From the NCBI RefSeq assembly GCF_000766865.1, contig NZ_JNFA01000023.1, positions 294,815-358,814 on the forward strand: 64,000 nucleotides of DNA, written 5' to 3'. Positions 61,015 through 64,000 of this stretch are shown one piece after another; within the stretch, counting starts at the first letter, position 1; each line of letters starts with the position of its first letter. Below the pieces are notes generated by a model. The model worked only from the letters and a program-made list of their open reading frames with translations, did no database searches and was not told where the DNA came from. The stretch comes from Listeria booriae. Its GTDB lineage: Bacteria; Bacillota; Bacilli; Lactobacillales; Listeriaceae. The translations under genes and the position numbers were made by a program.

Positions 61015-61767
61015 TTATTCTGTTACAATCGCTGTAATTCCGTCGCGTTCTGAGAATCGCAATTCCAGCCCACAATTCGGGTCAAAGTTCCCCTCTTTTG
61101 TTGCCCAATAACGAATGGCTTGAATAAGCGAGAAGTGATCCAGCGCCTGAACTAGCTGGCCATTTTTCATCACATCAGCGCCAAACCCTCTACTCTCATC
61201 ATACGTCAACACCACTTCCACATCTTCCAACTGCAAACCTTTTTCATGCGTGAAGAAATGAATCACGGCGTTCGAGATATTGCCTTCATCAAGAACCGTT
61301 GCCCCGTCGTTATTCTCAGTCGGACCTTGATGATCAAAAACATTCGACTGCGGCTTCGGATTATTACGATTCCGCCATTTCTGGAAGAAGTAAATCAGAA
61401 TACGAATCACTAAAATAATCGCAATCACGTTAATAATAAGGGCTAAAATATCACCAAACGCGCCCATATTTCCTAACATACTACCAAAAAGCAAACCGGC
61501 AATCCCACCGAATAAAAGTCCGCCTAGGAAACCACGATTATTACTTTTATTTTTTGTTGCTTGGTTATTCGTTGTTTTTTTCGTCGTATCCCGTTTAATT
61601 TGGTTATTATTCGGACGATACGAACGGCTCGGCGAACGATACCCCTTCGCGTGCGCTTCGCTTACTTGTTCATATTTCGCTGGCACAATGGTGTTGTATG
61701 TCGTCGTTCCAAGCGGTGAGAATACGAGCACGACAGACATCGCAAATAATAAAACTAGTTTTTTCAA
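61015..61767 (-). CDS. Riboswitch-controlled membrane protein of unknown function
   Basis: 250 residues. Signal peptide-like N-terminus (KKLVLLFAMSVVLVFSPLG), a Lys/Asn/Thr-rich stretch with RSPSRSYRPNNN, a Gly-rich hydrophobic segment GFLGGLLFGGIAGLLFGSMLG, a second helix and a cytoplasmic C-terminal domain of about 110 residues. The helix pair plus C-terminal domain resembles Tim44-like/DUF1517-type proteins, but the match is loose. TTG 61767 follows AGGAGGAG; the GTG/ATG frame eight codons earlier overlaps it. The yybP-ykoY riboswitch upstream links it to Mn2+. Confidence 0.75.
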   Translation of the reverse strand: MKKLVLLFAMSVVLVFSPLGTTTYNTIVPAKYEQVSEAHAKGYRSPSRSYRPNNNQIKRDTTKKTTNNQATKNKSNNRGFLGGLLFGGIAGLLFGSMLGNMGAFGDILALIINVIAIILVIRILIYFFQKWRNRNNPKPQSNVFDHQGPTENNDGATVLDEGNISNAVIHFFTHEKGLQLEDVEVVLTYDESRGFGADVMKNGQLVQALDHFSLIQAIRYWATKEGNFDPNCGLELRFSERDGITAIVTE

Positions 61768-61833
61768 TTGCTCTCCTCCTGATTTTTGCATTTTCTCATC
61801 AAGTCACACGAGCACAACTGGCCGTTTACGCGC

Positions 61834-61946
61834 AAAAAGAGACCTCACGAATAAACGTAAGGTCTCGCAAACAATCGAAAATTGCTAACAATGCCGGGGT
61901 TTTATCCCGTACTGACGACATTGCTATACTGCTACTCCCCTTATCG
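61834..61946 (-). promoter_or_regulatory. yybP-ykoY (manganese) riboswitch with terminator
   Basis: On the minus strand: AAGGGGAGTAGC (L1 core), AATGTCGTCAGTAC, CCCGGCATTGTTAGC and TTTGCGAGACCTTA, in the order and wording of the L. lactis yybP-ykoY aptamer (GGGGAGUAGC, GUCGUCA, CCGGC, GCAAGACCUU). The P2 arm is shorter than in L. lactis. The 3' strand also forms a terminator, CGTAAGGTCTC mirrored as GAGACCTCACG plus T5 (61834-61866). In this class Mn2+ binding favours readthrough. Confidence 0.9.
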
Positions 61947-61970
61947 GGCTTACTGAATTTGAATAAGGCT

Positions 61971-61999
61971 AGTATATTATATTTTGCGTGGAATGGCAA
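61971..61999 (-). promoter_or_regulatory. Promoter of the yybP-ykoY leader
   Basis: TTGCCA (61994-61999) and TATACT (61971-61976) are spaced 17 bp, about 20 bp before the aptamer. Confidence 0.75.
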
Positions 62000-62054
62000 G
62001 GGATTGAGAACAATACTACCACGAAAAAATCAGCTATTTGGCTGTAAATCTAAT

Positions 62055-63074
62055 TTATTCATCTAGCCCTAACAATTTTTCAACGTTTAGATGGGCGATT
62101 TTTTCCCTATCTTCATCAGAAATCGGCGCCGTTTCTAAAAATTCACGAGATTTAGTGTCGATAAGATATGGGTAATCGCCAGAATAAATCACATGATCCG
62201 CGCCCATTTCAGCAATGGCAAATTGAAGTTGCGGTACTGAAAATAAACCACTTGGCGTAATGTAGACATGGTTGCGATAATAATCTGAGATATTCCGTTT
62301 AAGCCCCGTCATGCTTGGCAACATTGTTTCATCCATACGCTCTAGGAAATACGGAACAAATTCACCCCAGTGACCAGAAATGATTTTCAAATTCGGCAAC
62401 TTATCAAACATCCCTGACAAAATCAGGCGAATCACGTGAATACCAACATCCATATGCCAGCCGTACCCTGCCGAAGCAAAGGTCGCAGTCAACATCGGAG
62501 ACCATTCCGTGCTGTTAAAATAATAGTCCGAAATCTCCTTCGCAATAATCGATGGATGCATATAAATCGGCACATTCAGTTCCTCAGCCTTAGCAAATAT
62601 CGGTAAAAACTGTGGATCATCAAAGAATTTCCCCTCAAAAGTTCCTGCCAACATCGCGCCCTTAAATCCATGGACTTTTACTGCACGTTCTAATTCAGTA
62701 GCCGCTGCCATTGGGTCCGCAACTGGTAGCGAAGCAAAACCTGCGAATCTTGTTGGATTTTTACGAATCATGCTCGCTAATTCATCATTCGCCTCCCGAC
62801 ATAAAGCAATTGCCGCTTTGGCGTCCGTTAATGTTTGCGGATTGCCGTTTCCGTATGCTATGACCTGCATATCGATACCTGCTTCATCCATGAACTTGAT
62901 GCGTCTTTCACCAACATCCTCTATATCATCTGTTGATGAGAGAAAGTTTTTTGCCATCTCAAGCCCAGCTTTATTCGTTTGTTTTTGTTCGGGGTTTGCT
63001 GTCGCATTGATTTCGTCCATTTTTTTGCTTACGTTGGCCGATTGGTAATGCTCTTCGATTGTGATAATTTTCAT
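62055..63074 (-). CDS. Amidohydrolase-family decarboxylase (gamma-resorcylate decarboxylase type)
   Basis: 339 residues, amidohydrolase-2/ACMSD superfamily. The first metal motif is IEEHY (E8, H9 region) rather than HxH, followed by IYMHPSI, IISGHWGE and IYSGDYPYL (metal Asp). The EEH pattern is that of 2,6-dihydroxybenzoate/gamma-resorcylate decarboxylases. Probably decarboxylates an aromatic acid; substrate not fixed. It is preceded by ATAGTTAACTAT (63099-63110) and follows a MarR gene 37 bp upstream, so likely a MarR-regulated pair. Confidence 0.86.
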   Translation of the reverse strand: MKIITIEEHYQSANVSKKMDEINATANPEQKQTNKAGLEMAKNFLSSTDDIEDVGERRIKFMDEAGIDMQVIAYGNGNPQTLTDAKAAIALCREANDELASMIRKNPTRFAGFASLPVADPMAAATELERAVKVHGFKGAMLAGTFEGKFFDDPQFLPIFAKAEELNVPIYMHPSIIAKEISDYYFNSTEWSPMLTATFASAGYGWHMDVGIHVIRLILSGMFDKLPNLKIISGHWGEFVPYFLERMDETMLPSMTGLKRNISDYYRNHVYITPSGLFSVPQLQFAIAEMGADHVIYSGDYPYLIDTKSREFLETAPISDEDREKIAHLNVEKLLGLDE

Positions 63075-63098
63075 GTCTCAACACTTCTCTCATTTTAT

Positions 63099-63110
63099 AT
63101 AGTTAACTAT
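63099..63110. promoter_or_regulatory. Candidate MarR operator before the decarboxylase gene
   Basis: ATAGTTAACTAT is a perfect 12-bp palindrome. With flanks it reads TTATATAG-TTAA-CTATCTATT, nearly the same as the site before the MarR gene at 63558-63569. Confidence 0.6.
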
Positions 63111-63539
63111 CTATTTAGTGACATTGTTCAACATTTTTTCTAATAAGACAAAAGCTTGGTTTATTTCCTCTTTAGATAAGCCGTGGATGAGTGATTGTTC
63201 CATATCATGCGCGATTTCTTTTAATTTCTTCTCCAGTTTTAACGTTTTTGGACAGAGTACAATAGTTCGATAACGAGCGTCTTCCTGACTTACAACCCGT
63301 TTTAAAAACTGCTTTTTTTCAAGTCGATTAAGAATGCCTGTAATGGTTGGATTGCTGAGGTCAAAATAGGTTTCCAAATCTTTTTGATACATTGCTTTTT
63401 CTTGGTTGTTTAGCATATACATCAGGATTTTGAATTGCGTGTGTGTCATGTCTACTTCTTTTAGCATTTTGTTGCATCGGCCGTCAAAAGCAATGTCGAT
63501 GCGTTTTAGATAAATTCCCATTTTTGAGTATTTTGTCAT
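63111..63539 (-). CDS. MarR-family regulator of the decarboxylase
   Basis: 142 residues. DMTHTQFKILMYMLNNQEKAMYQKDLETYFDLSNPTITGILNRLEKKQFLKRVVSQEDARYRTIVL covers the winged helix with the recognition helix SNPTITGILNRLE and wing EDARYRT. Long N- and C-terminal helices dimerise. It sits 37 bp upstream of the decarboxylase, same strand. Matching palindromes in front of both genes suggest autoregulation and control of the enzyme, probably by an aromatic acid ligand. AGAGGTG precedes the ATG. Confidence 0.88.
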   Translation of the reverse strand: MTKYSKMGIYLKRIDIAFDGRCNKMLKEVDMTHTQFKILMYMLNNQEKAMYQKDLETYFDLSNPTITGILNRLEKKQFLKRVVSQEDARYRTIVLCPKTLKLEKKLKEIAHDMEQSLIHGLSKEEINQAFVLLEKMLNNVTK

Positions 63540-63557
63540 TCAATCACCTCTTTTTAT

Positions 63558-63569
63558 ATAGCATACTAT
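63558..63569. promoter_or_regulatory. Candidate MarR operator before the regulator gene
   Basis: ATAGCATACTAT has the same ATAG-N4-CTAT arms and the same TTATATAG...TATT flanks as the site at 63099-63110. Confidence 0.6.
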
Positions 63570-63886
63570 GTATTATATGCTTTTATTTTTGGATGTCAAT
63601 TTATATGGTATCAGTTAAATCCATATTACAGAATAATAGACATAAACACGTAAATTGATTAACTGCTTCTGAATGTTTCTCCTTGAATCTTAGCACATAT
63701 TATAGAACTTATTACGAATTACATAATATCCGTAATCCATCAAAAAAACAGCTATCAGAATTTCTGATGGCTGTTTTTCTATCATCTTTACTCAATATTA
63801 ACTCTACACCCAGTATAAAACAATCGGAAGTTAGAAATTATGTCTACTTACAAGATATAACTGATATATTAAAACCAATCAATCAT
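63570..63886. other. Intergenic region, no gene seen
   Basis: 317 AT-rich bases between the MarR promoter area and the partial gene at the right edge. Apart from the terminator at 63743-63778 I see no convincing feature. An open plus-strand frame (63683-63892) runs through that hairpin and lacks a ribosome site, so it is not called. Confidence 0.6.
63743..63778. terminator. Bidirectional terminator near the right edge
   Basis: Arms AAAAACAGCTATCAGAA and TTCTGATGGCTGTTTTT with a one-base loop centre and T5; it can end the partial minus-strand gene. Confidence 0.82.
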
Positions 63887-64000
63887 TTATAACACGATGT
63901 CTTGATAATCAACTTCTTCTACTTTTTCATTCTCAATCCGAACTCCCACACCATTATCTGTATCCCAAGTACAATCACACACTAAGCCAATTCTTCTCAC
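63887..64000 (-). CDS. C-terminal fragment, DUF6985-like protein
   Basis: The last 37 codons of a minus-strand gene that begins beyond the right edge, reading VRRIGLVCDCTWDTDNGVGV and ending YQDIVL before TAA. The pattern CxWDxxxGxGVR...V.YQD resembles the DUF6985 domain found in small, possibly immunity-like proteins; this is a weak call on a fragment. Confidence 0.6.
   Translation of the reverse strand: MRRIGLVCDCTWDTDNGVGVRIENEKVEEVDYQDIVL

Noticed and set aside
63683..63892. Plus-strand open frame of 69 codons
   Set aside because: It reads through a strong terminator, lacks a ribosome site and overlaps the end of the partial minus-strand gene.
1..64000. CRISPR arrays, insertion sequences, tRNA/rRNA genes, prophage
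   Set aside because: No regular spacer repeats, transposase or integrase reading frames, or RNA gene signatures were seen.

Overview
The window is a low-to-moderate GC Firmicutes chromosome segment. Gene content and order point to Listeria: a LOV-STAS blue-light receptor beside a RelP-type alarmone synthetase, an L-box lysP, a sigma-54 activator of the ManR type next to a Mpo-type mannose PTS, lplA2, and an hflX preceded by a long leader all resemble the lmo0810-to-lmo0728 stretch of L. monocytogenes as I remember it. Genes I do not place there (ahpCF, a leucine dehydrogenase) and a base composition that looks somewhat higher suggest a more distant (sensu lato) Listeria species. The species call is an inference. 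No insertion sequence, prophage, CRISPR array, tRNA or rRNA was seen; this is core-like chromosome with short operons separated by strong, often bidirectional terminators.

Layout. 1-3.4 kb: minus-strand spermidine/putrescine operon (XRE-cupin regulator, potA, potB, potC, start of potD) with two matching operators in its promoter. 3.5-7.2 kb: relP plus a CPA1 antiporter, divergent from the LOV-STAS receptor. 7.2-9.1 kb: lysine riboswitch and lysP. 9.1-16.3 kb: two divergent MarR genes, a YceI protein, rarD, ahpCF, a YwnB-like NAD(P)-binding protein and lipoproteins. 16.5-21.8 kb: a 1474-residue 2-hydroxyacyl-CoA-dehydratase-activator-like protein and an azoreductase. 22-27.8 kb: manR and mpoABCD. 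28-41.4 kb: small envelope genes, a ROK kinase, a SirB-like protein with altered active-site residues, a lipid kinase, a polysaccharide deacetylase, lplA2, a phosphoesterase and hflX. 41.4-45.6 kb: the hflX leader, a GNAT gene and a four-gene quinone/electrophile detoxification operon of MhqO/MhqD type. 45.6-51.6 kb: a decayed GNAT gene, a four-gene ABC-exporter/SGNH-lipase operon, a DUF6530/GIY-YIG pair and a one-domain FAD synthetase. 51.7-64 kb: DsbA-like protein, a large palindromic repeat, ogt, envelope genes, leucine dehydrogenase, a yybP-ykoY (manganese) riboswitch gene, and a MarR-controlled amidohydrolase-type decarboxylase. A partial gene runs off the right edge.

Themes. Several units look like stress circuits. 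The hflX leader carries a 16-codon upstream ORF whose RLR tripeptide matches the macrolide-arrest motif, which makes a drug-responsive attenuator likely. A CTTACTTTTTGTAAG-like element occurs before a MarR gene, the azoreductase and the Mhq operon, which suggests one quinone-response regulon spread over 36 kb. The yybP-ykoY riboswitch controls a membrane protein of unknown role. Most promoters were read by eye as -35/-10 pairs and are predictions.
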